Assembly: GCA_001414345.1 (NCBI GenBank)
Contig: LLCB01000231.1
Span: forward strand, 1 to 64,000
DNA: 64,000 nt
Reading direction: 5' to 3'
Origin: Hymenoscyphus infarciens
Lineage: Eukaryota > Ascomycota > Leotiomycetes > Helotiales > Helotiaceae
In this document: piece by piece, positions 1 through 10,430 of the stretch
Position numbering within the stretch: the stretch's first letter is position 1
Layout of the letters: every line of letters begins with the position of its first letter
Position numbers and translations under genes: made by a program
Notes under the pieces: generated by a model
Told to the model about the DNA's origin: nothing
The model's input: the letters and a program-made list of their open reading frames with translations, nothing else
Database searches by the model: none

Positions 1-286
1 TACTTTTTTAAGTATTCTACTACTTACTCTACTTATATACTCTCTATTAGGGTTTTAAGCTAGTATTAACTTAGACTTAATACTAGTTTAATAAACAATT
101 TAAGGTAATTTAACCTAATTTATAAAACGATTTAAAGTAAGAAACTGATTTATAAAACAATTTAAGAGAATTTAAGCTAATTTATAAAATAATTTAAAGT
201 AAGAAACTAATTTATAAAACAATTTAAAATTAGAAACTAACTTATAATCTAGCTCTTAACTTAGTTTAAAAAATATATCTAAAATA
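1..286. repeat. AT-rich DNA with a ~30-bp minisatellite
   Basis: This stretch has no gene. From about 88 to 243 a unit of about 30 bases recurs four to five times. Units start with tttataaaa and carry the variants cgatttaaag, caatttaag and taatttaaag, followed by an agaaact block. The units differ mainly by C/T and A/G changes. CpA and TpG are rare, as in the rest of the AT-rich blocks. Confidence 0.6.
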
Positions 287-3200
287 AAGTACTTAGAAGA
301 AAAAATAAAAAGTCTAGAAAGAGTGTTTTTTTTTAAAGGCGATTTAAGTAGCTTTTTATATATAAACCTTATATAATTTTTATATTCTAGTAGTCTTTAA
401 ATTTAGGGCTACTAGCGTATATATTTAGTAAGTTACGTAACTAAAGTAAGTTATATAGTAGGGCGTAGCTTTCGTACTAGAGTCGCTCTTACTGAACACG
501 GTATACTACGTACAACTAGCTACGTAACCGCTAAGACCTAGCGTATAGGCTACCCCTACCTTCGACTTCGACTTCGACACTTCGACATTGACACTTTGAC
601 GACGACGACGACGACGATAACTACTTATCTCTCGCCATCGTATCGCATTCGTTACTCGGCATCGGGCCGCTTATCGGCATTGTAATCCACGTCGTATTTG
701 TCGCGTTCGCTACCCCGGTCAATTCCACGTCGTTGAACAATAACCCTTCTTTTTCGACGATTTAGGCACATTTCACGGTCGGACTTTTGGCGGAGCGAAT
801 CAGAAGCCTTGGATTTGTCATCTACGTCATCGCTGTCGCTGTCGCTGTCGCCGCTGTCGCTTTTACGGTACGTACTGTTTCTACTCTTACTTCCTGAACT
901 GACGTACGTGCCTTATAGTTTCTGACTAACCGACCGACCAACCGACCGACCGACCAACCGACCGACCGACCAACCGACTGACCGACCGATCCAACCAATC
1001 AAATTGAGGCATATATACAGAGATGACGTCATTTAGGTCGGTGGAACATTCAGTAGAACAATCGGTAGAATCGGTAGAATTAGTGGAATTGGTAGAATTG
1101 GTAGAAGCAGGACTTAGGCATTCAACGAACCAGGGCATGTTATATAAGAGTAGTGTAGCTACGTAATATACGCCTGATCACGTGATTCTAGTCTTTTTTT
1201 ATATTCGCTAGTAATTTTTTTAGTACTAATTTAAGGCTACTCTAATACTAAGTTACTACTAGTTTAAGGCGGGTCTAGAATTAAGTTAAACTAGTATCCG
1301 ATACTGACTTAACTTACCTAACCCGGTTCATAACCTTATTCGACTTGCTAAAACGAGTCAGGTTTTACTACTATGAATCATCTTAAGTCAGTTTTAAAGC
1401 ATGTTAAACCTAGTTCTTAAATTATTTTAAACTGCTTTAATCTATTTTATAAACTAGCTCGAATACGCTTCTAGAATCGGTTTAAATCACCTCTAAACCT
1501 AATTCAACCTCGACTTAAAACCCTCGCGGGTTAGTAGTAAAGTATCTTAATAAGGAAGCTATCTTACTTATTAGAGAATTTAAAAGGTTTAATTAATCCT
1601 TTAACTCTACTAAGGCCTTATTATTAAGTAATAGTATTAAATAATCGTTTCTAATTATATATATTCTTAAGTAAGAGGTATTATTCTCTAATATTCTCTA
1701 ATTATACTTAGCTCTCTCTAAGAGTAACTATAATAGTAAGAGGCTTAAATCTAACTTTAAGTTAGCCTTTAATAATTTAGTATATAGTATAATTCCTTCT
1801 CTTTAGATTATAATTATTAAGAGTATAGCTATAATCTCTTATAATAGTAGTTTATATAATTTAGATCTAATTATTAAGTAAGTAGTAGATTACTTAAATA
1901 GTATAAGAGTACTTAGAGGTTAAATTATATATAGTATCAATTATTTTATTAATAGCTATACTTTAATTCTTTTTATATTTAAAAGTATAATTATATTAAG
2001 ATGTTTATATATTATCTTTATTACTTTAAAGAGTATACTTAATACTTTATATATTTAAGAGATAAGGCTATAGTATATTAAAGTCCTTCTTAGATAGTAA
2101 TATTCTATCTAAATTAGTATACTTAAATAACTTCTTATACTATTATAAGAGGCTCTTAGGATTATTAAAAAGATTAACCTTTTATAGAGGAGAATAGAGA
2201 GTCTTAGGCTGTTTACGTACTTATAGATTAGAAGAGTTAGGCTTTATCTTAGATTAAAAGATTTAAAAGATAGAAGAGAGTATTAACGTATTTAGATATA
2301 AATTTAAATTTAGCTATAAGCTAATTTAGATATACTAGATATAGATATAAGATAATTTATATTAAAGAGGTGAAAAGGCTTAAATTTATTTACTTTTATA
2401 TATAGAAGACGCTTACTTCTAGTAGGTAGATATAAGAGAGTATCTCTTCTACTAGAGAGTCTAAGAGACTAGCCTCTTAGAGAAAAGACAAGTACTTATA
2501 TATATTACTATTAGAACATGTCTAGAAGTTAGATAATACTCTAAAGAGGTAAAACTAAGGTTATTCCTACTTTTTAAAAATATTAATATTTTTATTAGTT
2601 TCGTTAGTTTAACTAGTTAAGTATATATTTAAGTGTTTTATAAGTATTAGACACTTTTAAGTAATAATTTAAGTTATATCTATAGTTTCTAGAGTATTAG
2701 TATTCAAAAATGTAATAATATATATATATAATATAAAAGGATTTTAAAACGCTTCTAGTAGAGTAAAAAGAAGAGCGAGGGAGCGAATTACGTAGTAGCG
2801 CTCTTAGTATACTAGTAGCCTCTGCTAGCGTTAGAATAGAAGAGCGTAATCTATTTAATAATATAGAATTAACTAGAGTAGTAAATATAACGAATATAAC
2901 GTAGATTATAATACTAATAAGCAGCTTAATACTAAGTAATAAATAAGATATAATAGAGAGAGAGAGTTCTCGTTATCGTTGTTATTATTATCGTCGTCGT
3001 TGTCGAAGATTAAAGTGAAGTATTAATATCGAAGTGTCGAAGTCGAAGTTAAAGTTGAAGATAGAGGTAGCTTATATACTAGGTCTTAGCGGTTACGTAG
3101 CTAGTTATATATAATATACCGTATTTAATAAGAGCGACTCTAGTATAAAAGCTACGCTCTACTATATAACCTACTTTAGTTATATACCTTTTATTTTTTA

Positions 3201-3336
3201 TATACTAGTAGCTTTAATTATAAGAATTATTAATATATAATTACTAATTAAAGTTAATATATAAAAAGTCTCTTAAATTAACTTTTTTTTAAAAAAACAC
3301 TCTTTTTAAACTTTTTATTTTTTCTTCTAAGTACTT
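287..3336. repeat. 3-kb structure bounded by ~350-bp inverted arms
   Basis: The left arm (about 287-640) and the right arm (about 2960-3336) are inverted copies. Outer ends read agtacttagaagaaaaaat on the left, with its reverse complement on the right. Inside the arms the same order of landmarks appears on both sides: a run of eight or more T (or A), gagcgactctagta, tcttagcggttacgtagcta, then a (cgacga)n microsatellite. The layout fits a DNA transposon with long terminal inverted repeats, or two inverted copies of one repeat. No transposase frame survives in between. No clear target duplication was found. The arms keep many CpG sites but have lost most CpA, consistent with RIP. Confidence 0.5.
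540..1140. repeat. Microsatellite-rich GC island inside the AT block
   Basis: This patch is richer in G+C than its surroundings and keeps TpG/CpA. It holds stacked short repeats: cgactt near 560, a (gac)n run near 600, cgctgt hexamers near 830-860, an (accg/acca)n array at about 927-985, and a ggtagaatt nonamer array at about 1068-1110. An open frame of 70 codons at 926-1138 (-) is only the translation of these arrays (STN and SVGR repeats), so I do not call it a gene. A related segment at about 12520-12655 shares the landmarks acatttcacggt, cagaagcctt and a ctcgctgtcgc run. Confidence 0.55.
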
Positions 3337-4651
3337 TTTAAGTATTATTATACTACTAATATATAGCTAGTATATACTAAAGCTAGTATTAGTTATAATA
3401 GAATAGTATAAGCTACTTAGAAGAACTACTCTAAGCCTTTCTAAACTATAGCTAGCTATAGCTCTAATTAATTTAACGATTTAGAATAGGTTTAGAACCT
3501 TTCTAAATAGGTTCCGAACCTCTTTAAATAAGATTAGAACTTTAGAACCTCTTTAAATAGAATTAGATACTATATCGACGCTTACTTAAGCTATTAAAAT
3601 TGATTTAATACTGATTTAAACTAGTTTTAAGTAAAAGCGAGTAAGTATATACGTAACTAGTATAGAGAGAATTTATAATAAAGTTTAAAGAAGTATCTCT
3701 AACTTTATTATTTCTTAGAGAAAGTTTTTAGAAAACAAAGAGTTTAAGAATAAATAAGATTATTAAAAAGTAGATATACTACTCTATCTTAGTAGAGTAA
3801 TCTTTTCTTATAGCTACTTATTAATATTATTTAATATTACTAGGTTTAGTATAGATATATTATAGTATTTTCTAGATTATAGTATACCTTAGCAGATATT
3901 ATCTTATAAAAGAAGAACTAAAAACATATAATATATAATTACCTAGAGTCTAGAAAATATTAGCTTAGTCTCTTAGACTTTATAAGAAAGAACTACTAGA
4001 ATTATTACACTTACTAGCTACTAACTAAATTAGATAAGAATACTAAGTTAGATAAAATTCTTTAATATAGAGTCTATAATAATAGCTTTAGTAATAGATA
4101 TTATTTAGTTTTAAGACTTTAAATAGAACTTTTAATACTTTAATAACTACTCTCTTAGACTAAAATTCGTCTTACTATTTACTATATAAGAATACTTTTT
4201 CTACTTATATATTTATTTTTATAAGTATTTTAAAGCTATATAATCTTTAAGTTATATATTATTTTAAAAAATAAAAAATAGAATTTTAATATTACTAAAT
4301 TTCTATATTTATATATTATTAAATAACTACTCTTTTATATAAAAACTCTCTCTACTAAACTATAGAAAACTATATTTAGAGCTTTATATATTTTTAACTA
4401 GTCAAAAGTAGTTTTATAATATAATTCTTATTTTTTATAATATAAATAGCTATATATATTAGCTCTACTTTAACTATAGAGATACTTTACTACTATACTA
4501 TAATACTAATAATCTAGGAATTATTATATAGAAAATAAAAAGTAGAATTATATAGCGTTTTAAATTTCTCTATTTAAACGCTTCTAGATATTAGAATAAG
4601 AAAAAATATCGCGCTTTATTAGAATAGAATAGAATAGAATAACTTCTCTTA
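3337..4651. other. RIP-degraded AT-rich DNA, no gene
   Basis: Almost no CpA or TpG and abundant TpA, with stop codons in all frames. Short repeats of the type ttagaacctctttaaata occur near 3490-3560. I see no recognisable transposon domain. It is probably an unclassified dead repeat. Confidence 0.5.
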
Positions 4652-5269
4652 TCTCTTCAGTTATTCTTATACTCTACGTGACTTAGTAGAACGCGGTTCT
4701 AATCTTATATTTCTAGCTCTAACGTAACTAAATATTTATCTTATTCTTTAAACTCTACTAAAGTATATAATAATATAGAAATTTAATAATACTTTACTTA
4801 TATTCTTATATTTAAAAAGCTCTACTAAAAAAAATGATTATTTCAGCGTAAGTTAGCCTATAATATAAGCCTACCTACTTCTATTACTTCTACTACTTCT
4901 ACTACTACTTTTATACTCTTTTATTACTTCTTTCTCTCGTAAAGCTAATACTACTCCTAGTACGAAAAAGTCTACTAAAAGAGTCTTAAAAGCTACTAAA
5001 AAAGTCCTTAAAAAGAAGGCCTCTTAAGTACGCCTTATAGACGTGTTTCTTAACTAGAAAGAATTCTATAAGGCGCACCTCTACTATATATAGAGTAAGT
5101 GTAAATAGCTTTAATTCAGATTTTAATATCTTAGTACTCCTAAACTAGCTTAGTAGTATTATAGTTCAAAGCTACCTAGATTTTAGTCTAAAACTACTCT
5201 AAATAAGAGTAGTTTTAAACTAGACTACTAAACGCGTCTATACGTAGAGTATAAGAATAACTGAAGAGA
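4652..5269. mobile_element. 618-bp TA-flanked element with perfect 28-bp TIRs
   Basis: Positions 4652-4679 and 5242-5269 are perfect 28-base inverted copies. The outer end begins tctcttcag and the inner end finishes ctctacgt. The dinucleotide TA lies immediately outside both ends (4650-4651 and 5270-5271), as expected of a Tc1/mariner/pogo-type target duplication. The interior has no open reading frame of useful length, so it reads as a non-autonomous MITE or an internally deleted element. The TIRs keep CpA (ttcag), whereas the surrounding block has almost none, so the element may have arrived after the main RIP episode or may have been spared. The autonomous partner is not in the window. Confidence 0.7.
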
Positions 5270-5271
5270 TA

Positions 5272-6061
5272 GTATATATATTTGAAAAGAAAGAATAATT
5301 ATAAAAGAATAATTAGATTAGTAATTAGATAGAAAAGCTAAATAGAGAGACTAGAAGCGGAAAGACTAACTAAGCTAAGTAAGAGATAAGCGAAATTACT
5401 TAAATTACTAAGTATTATATAAAATTAACTATCTAAACCTATTTATATTATTCTCTTCTATTCTTAACTACTAGATATATATAGAATTAGAAAAAAAGAA
5501 AGAAATTAAGAATTATATAAAATAGACTAAAATAGAATAGCTAAAAAAGTAAGAAAAGATATAAATAAGAGTATTAAGAAAGAATAGAAGTACTAATCTA
5601 GCTAAGAACTCTTAAATACTAGAATTATAGCTATTTAATAGCTTTTAAATTAGTAATAATATAAGTGATATAAGGTTTAAATAATATTTTATTACTAGTA
5701 GCTCTTAGCTAAACTTAATCTACTCTATATTATCTTATATTTTTATTAGTCTACTCTTTTAAATAGATATAATTAGCTAAAAAGAGCGTCTAAGAAACTA
5801 AGATAAGGAAATATAAGAGCGCTTTTGATAAACTTAAAGTTAAGAAGAAAGCGTTAATTTAGAGCTTATTTAGCTTAAATCTTTTAGTATATATTTCTTA
5901 TTATTCTTACTAAAAAGGTGAATAAATTATAATAGAATAATTCTAATTATCCGATAGTTATAATTTTCTAAAACGTTTAGCCTATACTTAACAAATAACG
6001 AGATATTTAATTCAAATATATAATATTTATATAAGATATTATTCTTACTAAAAACGAGCAA
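5272..6061. other. RIP-degraded AT-rich DNA up to the gene island
   Basis: AT-rich sequence with stops in all frames and no recognisable domain. Composition changes sharply to gene-type DNA at about 6060, where the 2EXR pseudogene begins. Confidence 0.5.
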
Positions 6062-6511
6062 TTATCGCATAAGATCTACTAAAGAATCTATCCTAGTTTG
6101 GCCGCACCAAACCACATTACGCAAAGGATTGATATAGATATTAGCACTAGGGAAATCTTGGTATAGTTTGTGTTGAAATAGTGTGTATTTACTTAGAGTT
6201 GCCATTCTTGATTCTCGGCAGATGTGAAGTGCGATTTGAAGAGGTACTTTTGCCGCCGGTATTCTTGCACCTGCATCTTCGCCTTCGTGATTCAAACATT
6301 TCGTCTAACAGTGGTTGCAGGTAGCCAGCCAATCGTAACACAGGGACGAAGGAAAAATCGTTCCAGAGTCACAGTCCAATTCGCATACTAGTTCAATTAC
6401 ACGAATTTCCGGCCATGTAAGCTCCCATATCTTCAATCGAATTTCGAGCGGAAAGTGCGAGAAGGCTATTTTAAGGTTTCCAGAGGGATCTCCCTTTCTG
6501 GCAGGCTGCAG
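6062..6511 (-). pseudogene. 2EXR-domain protein, broken remnant
   Basis: Read on the minus strand, one frame stays open from 6511 to 6062 except for a single TAG at 6305-6307. Before the stop it gives the hallmark FPLEIRLKIWEL of the fungal 2EXR domain. After the stop it continues with ALHICRESR and later YINPLRNVVW, the second and third conserved blocks of that domain. The function of 2EXR proteins is unknown; they are expanded in plant-associated ascomycetes. No start codon is found upstream, and the 3' end coincides with the junction to AT-rich DNA, so both ends appear lost. The TAG would come from CAG by the CpA-to-TpA change made by RIP, which fits its position next to the RIP block. Confidence 0.65.
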
Positions 6512-7199
6512 TTAGCGGGGTTGAAGTGATTGGGGGAAGATATACAGACTCTGCGGACAGACACCATATTTTGTGAATATTGTACAGGATCTGTTGCTTG
6601 GTGGAAAATTATCGCGAAGGCACCAGAACGTAGGAGAGAAGAGGGGAGGAATGCGCAGGGGTGTTATTTTGAGGTGTAATCTGATCGGTGGCATTTCTTT
6701 GCATTTATTTCAACCCCCACTTCTGTACCCCCACTGAAGAGGCTTGGTGGGGGTGCTGGTACGATGGCTACTTGTTGATTTAAACAGATTTATGTGAAAA
6801 TGGGTCCGTAATCCTCGTAAGATCTGCTGGCAGCTAGTAGGAGAACGAGGAGAGAGTCATCAGATTTACTTCCAGTGGTAAAATCGTGAGATTTCTAGAA
6901 GTGTCAACAACGTAAAGTATCTTTCAACCCTTTCTACCTAGGACTCGTTTTTCGGGGAAGTTGTACACCTAAAACAAAAAAGGTCATAGTAGGGGTGCAA
7001 TAGGCTGAATAGAATCTCCGAAAAGGTGGGATATCTCTCTCTTTTCCGAGGCAACGAACGGAATAATTCTAAATCACAGCCCATGGAGTTCCTTCTTCCT
7101 ACTCTCTCACATCTACCTCGAAGTATAAGAAGAGATGGCTTAGCTCCCGGCTTGGCCTTTGGAAGGCAGCAAGTCTCACTCTTTTAGTATCGAGCTAAG
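6512..7199. promoter_or_regulatory. Upstream region of the polygalacturonase gene
   Basis: This is non-coding gene-type DNA. A possible TATA-like element (gtataaga) lies at about 7120-7130, roughly 75 bases before the start codon at 7200. No open frame with recognisable protein similarity was seen. Motifs for pectin or carbon control were not resolved. Confidence 0.35.
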
Positions 7200-8704
7200 A
7201 TGTACACGACAAATCAAGCTTTCGCGGCACTCGTGCTCGCAGGACTTGGAGCTGCAGTTGCCGTCCCACCTGCACCTACTGCACCTCCAACCTTGACCGA
7301 GGTGGAACACGCATTCCACGAACGTGCCATCGAGAAAAGAGCTGCAACATGCACTTTTTCGGGATCGCTTGGTTATTCGTCCGCCAGTGTTTCCAAGGCC
7401 GCATGCTCAACGATCATCCTCAAAGCACTCACTGTCCCAGCCGGAAAGACACTCGACCTGACGGATCTTCCCGACAACACCGATGTCATTTTCGAAGGAA
7501 CCACTTCCTGGGCCTACAGTGAGTGGGAAGGTCCGTTGTTTGCCGTCAGTGGAACAAGTATCACCGTCGCTGGTACTTCCGGGGCTATCTTGAACGGCAA
7601 TGGTGCTTCGTACTGGGATGGCGGTGGTGGCAGCAGCGGCGTTACCAAGCCCAAATTCTTCCAGTGGGTATTCTCCAAGTTTTTCCCCCTTCTTTCAGGT
7701 TGTTTTAGGAGGATTAAGATACTATTTCCCCCCCAGGCATCTCACTTCCTCCTCATACAACTCCGTTTCTTCTGAGTTTCTCAAACATACGTCTAAAAAG
7801 AGCAACACTGACTCCGAGATCATCCGTAGGGCCCACGACTTGACCAATTCGCTTATTGAGCAGCTTACCATTCTCAATCCACCGGTTCAAGTCTTTAGCA
7901 TCAATGGTGTCAGCAAACTCGAACTTGCTTATATCACAGTCGATGCCTCTGCTGGAGACTCGTTGGCAAAGAACACGGATGCATTCGATATTGGCGCCTC
8001 AGACGGTGTTACCATCAGTAGGTTTCTCAACCCTTTGTGCAGAAATGAAATGCATACTAAAGGGAGGCGCTCTGATAGAGGGTGCCATCGTGTACAACCA
8101 AGATGATTGTGTTGCAGTGAACTCTGGGACGAATATCATTTTCTCAGGTGGTTATTGCTCTGGTGGGCATGGGTTAAGTATCGGGTCTGTTGGGGGTCGC
8201 AGTGATAACATTGTTGATACCGTTTCCTTTACCGATTCAACAGTCACTAAATCCGTAAATGGGAAGTAGTACTTTCTTCGTCCGTTTCAATAGCAAGCTA
8301 ACAACACCCAGGTATTCGCATCAAAGCCATTGAAGGCAAAACTGGAACTATCAAAGGAGTAACTTACTCGGGTATCACTCTAAGCTCCATCTCTAAGTGA
8401 GCCAAAGGATTCTCCATCTCTTCAAGAAAAATCATTGATCATTAGCAGATACGGAATTCTCATCGAACAGAACTATAAGGGTGGAGATCTCGATGGTGGA
8501 ACCGCTTCATCCGGTGTCCCAATCACAGGCTTAATCGTTAAAAACATCGTTGGTACAGGTGCAGTAGCTAGCACTGGTTACGACGTTGTCATTACTTGCG
8601 GTAGCTCTGCTTGTAGTAGTTGGACCTGGAGCAGTGTAGCAGTTACCGGGGGCAAGAAGTACGGCTCTTGTACTAATGTTCCAAGTGTCGCTGCCTGCTC
8701 TTGA
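7200..8704 (+). CDS. Secreted endopolygalacturonase (GH28), with a damaged splice donor
   Basis: Hydrolyses alpha-1,4 bonds of homogalacturonan in plant cell walls outside the cell. My exon model is 7200-7663, 7830-8017, 8079-8261, 8312-8396 and 8449-8704, giving 391 residues. An N-terminal signal peptide is followed by a pro-region ending at a KR pair (ERAIEKR). GH28 landmarks are present: NTD at residues 203-205, DD at 226-227, GHG at 247-249, and RIK at 281-283. Length and motif spacing fit fungal endo-PGs of 370-390 residues. Introns 1, 2 and 4 have GT-AG ends. Intron 3 (8262-8311) must be removed to keep the frame, but its first bases are GG (ggaagt) where gtaagt is expected. Without that splice, translation stops two codons later, before RIK. 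Intron 1 (166 nt) is homologous to an intron of het-C. The cutinase gene lies convergent, 346 bases downstream. The family call is firm; whether the allele is functional is doubtful. Confidence 0.88.
7664..7829 (+). mobile_element. Introner-like element forming intron 1 of the polygalacturonase gene
   Basis: This 166-nt intron starts gtgggt and ends gtag, splitting codon 155 after its second base. It is homologous over its whole length to the 169-nt intron at 56608-56776 (read on the minus strand) in the unrelated het-C gene. Shared blocks in order are gtgNgt, a pyrimidine stretch, ggttgtt, agga/agga-type purines, atact(a/g)tttcc, ttcctcctN, and near the 3' end actgactccgagat. It is longer than the other introns of the gene (50-61 nt). 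Matching, complete introns in unrelated genes are the defining sign of introner-like elements reported in some filamentous fungi. Confidence 0.8.
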
Positions 8705-9049
8705 TCGACCGTCACCTTGAAGAGAGAGTGATAAAAAAGTTCCGTACTTGTTCTAAGCGAGTTATATAATCTTATTTCTATATATACTAGCACATATTTG
8801 GTTATTGGCGGTTGTCACTATAGTTCAAACCCTCGTTGTTCGTGTTACTTCTACATTTATTTCGACATTCTAACAACTCTAGCGTGAATGAGCGGACAAG
8901 ATTATTATTATAATGCTATGGATAAATACAGAAAAGAAGCCCAAACACCACTACAGTTCCTCAGGCACCAGGCAGAAGATATAAAAATGGTTTCCACGAC
9001 ACCCCTCCCCCTTCTCATAACGCCTCCTGGAGTTGGGCGATATTTCAAT
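8705..9049. other. Convergent 3' region between polygalacturonase and cutinase
   Basis: Carries the 3' untranslated regions of both genes. No separate gene and no clear polyadenylation signal is called. AT content rises around 8760-8800. Confidence 0.5.
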
Positions 9050-9799
9050 TTATTTACCAGCTGCTCCCGCAGCAAACTTTGCGGCGGCACCTGCATTCTG
9101 GCCGTACTTTTCTCGGCGTTAGTGATGAAAAGGAGGAATGGCGAACAAAAGAGACTTACAGAGAGATGCTGAGCTTTGATCTGATCTCCACCCTCGCAGA
9201 TATTATCACCATCCTTACAGAACACCATCGTCTTAGCAGCTGGAATTTGGGCCACAGCAGTTCCATTCAATGGGTCTCCGAAGATGATAGCTGGGGGGGG
9301 GGGGGGCTGAATTAGTCTTTTTTCTTTTGAGCAGGAGTATAGTGAACATACCTGCGTCAACCATGCTCGCTGTCGCCGAGTCAAGCATAGCGGCTGCGCC
9401 ATGAACCAGCTGCCCACCCTGACTATAACCGCTCATAACCACAGCGGAATTTGAGCAAGAAGCAACCGCCGCTTTCACCATTGATGCCATCAACTTAGTG
9501 CCTTTAGCATCGCCGCCCGCGAGAAAACCTGGGATATCTGCTGGATAATTGACACCCTGAACTTTAACATTTCCAGCACCCATCATCGCATCCAAAGCAT
9601 CGAAGAAAGGAGGACCAGCGACTGAGCCAACATTTCCTTGCTCGGTTGTACCGCGTGCGTATATCACGGTCATAGCTCCGCAGCCTTGATCATTTCGGGT
9701 ACTACCACTAGCGCGTTCCTCGAGTGACACATCGATAGGGGATGCTGTTGCGAGAAGAGGAAGGACAGATATGAAGAAGGGTAAAAGATTTGAATACAT
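9050..9799 (-). CDS. Cutinase (carbohydrate esterase family 5)
   Basis: Serine esterase secreted to hydrolyse the cutin polyester of the plant cuticle. My exon model on the minus strand is 9799-9352, 9290-9160 and 9106-9050, giving 211 residues. The start has a hydrophobic signal peptide ending near TASP and a KR-like pro-region. The nucleophile elbow GYSQGG places the catalytic serine at residue 126. The catalytic Asp178 lies in CKDGDNIC and His191 in AQHLS. Four or more cysteines match the disulfide pattern of the family, and length is typical (200-230). Both introns have GT-AG ends (61 and 53 nt). The first has a run of 14 C just before its acceptor. No frameshift or premature stop is seen, so this gene appears intact, unlike its neighbours. 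It is convergent with a polygalacturonase. Confidence 0.9.
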
Positions 9800-10430
9800 G
9801 ATTAAATGTGTGGGTGAAGATAGAACAAAATCCGGTTTGTTGATGAGAAGTAAAATGTGTATTGTTTGAACTTACTACAAGATAAGGAGAGGATATATAT
9901 ACTTTTGACGCTTTTGACGCTTTTGACAAGAGATGCCCGTTGCCTGAGCGCCGAGGTATAAGACCTTACGCATATGAGGGGTGAAACAAAAAGATGGGAC
10001 GGTAAGGTAATGTACAACATAATCGTCTGAGCTTTCAACCGGTAGACATAAAGGCGGAAAAACGAAACAAACAGTTTAATATCAGATGTAGAAGTTTCGT
10101 GGTGTGCGATTGGCCCAAACAAGCTGGCGGGCTGAGCTTGGCTGCCAGTTTGTTTGAGATGACCGTCCCTTCTCAAGAGTTGCCTTTCCTGTCAGAGTCG
10201 GCGAGCTGAATACTGGTAACACGGCGGTCCTTAAGAAACAAGCTGTAGAAACAGCCTGATCTGGATTTTGATTTGCATTTGGAATTATTTGTTTTAATTC
10301 CGTTTAGAAAATGCAAAGCAAGTATAATATCGGTTATAGAGTGTTGAACATCGTACTTAGTCGAGTAATTTAGAGCCGTTAGAGCAGAGTAAGCACAGAC
10401 TCGCTTAGGCTAGAAAATTACCTCTATACT
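9800..10430 (-). promoter_or_regulatory. Cutinase upstream region with TATA box and triple repeat
   Basis: On the minus strand a tatatata box lies at about 9892-9900, about 95 bases before the start codon. Just upstream, the 9-base unit cgtcaaaag occurs three times in tandem (9902-9926). No other gene is seen. Composition shifts to the AT-rich block at about 10340-10430. Confidence 0.45.

Noticed and set aside
926..1138. 70-codon open frame on the minus strand as a gene
   Set aside because: It is a translation of short tandem arrays (STN, SVGR units) with no other coding sign.
6512..6694. 60-codon minus frame as the missing 5' exon of the 2EXR gene
   Set aside because: No similarity to 2EXR N-termini and no splice pair joining it to the FPLEIRLKIW frame was found.
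8888..9417. Frames of 78-169 codons overlapping the cutinase
   Set aside because: Introns and antisense of cutinase read through.
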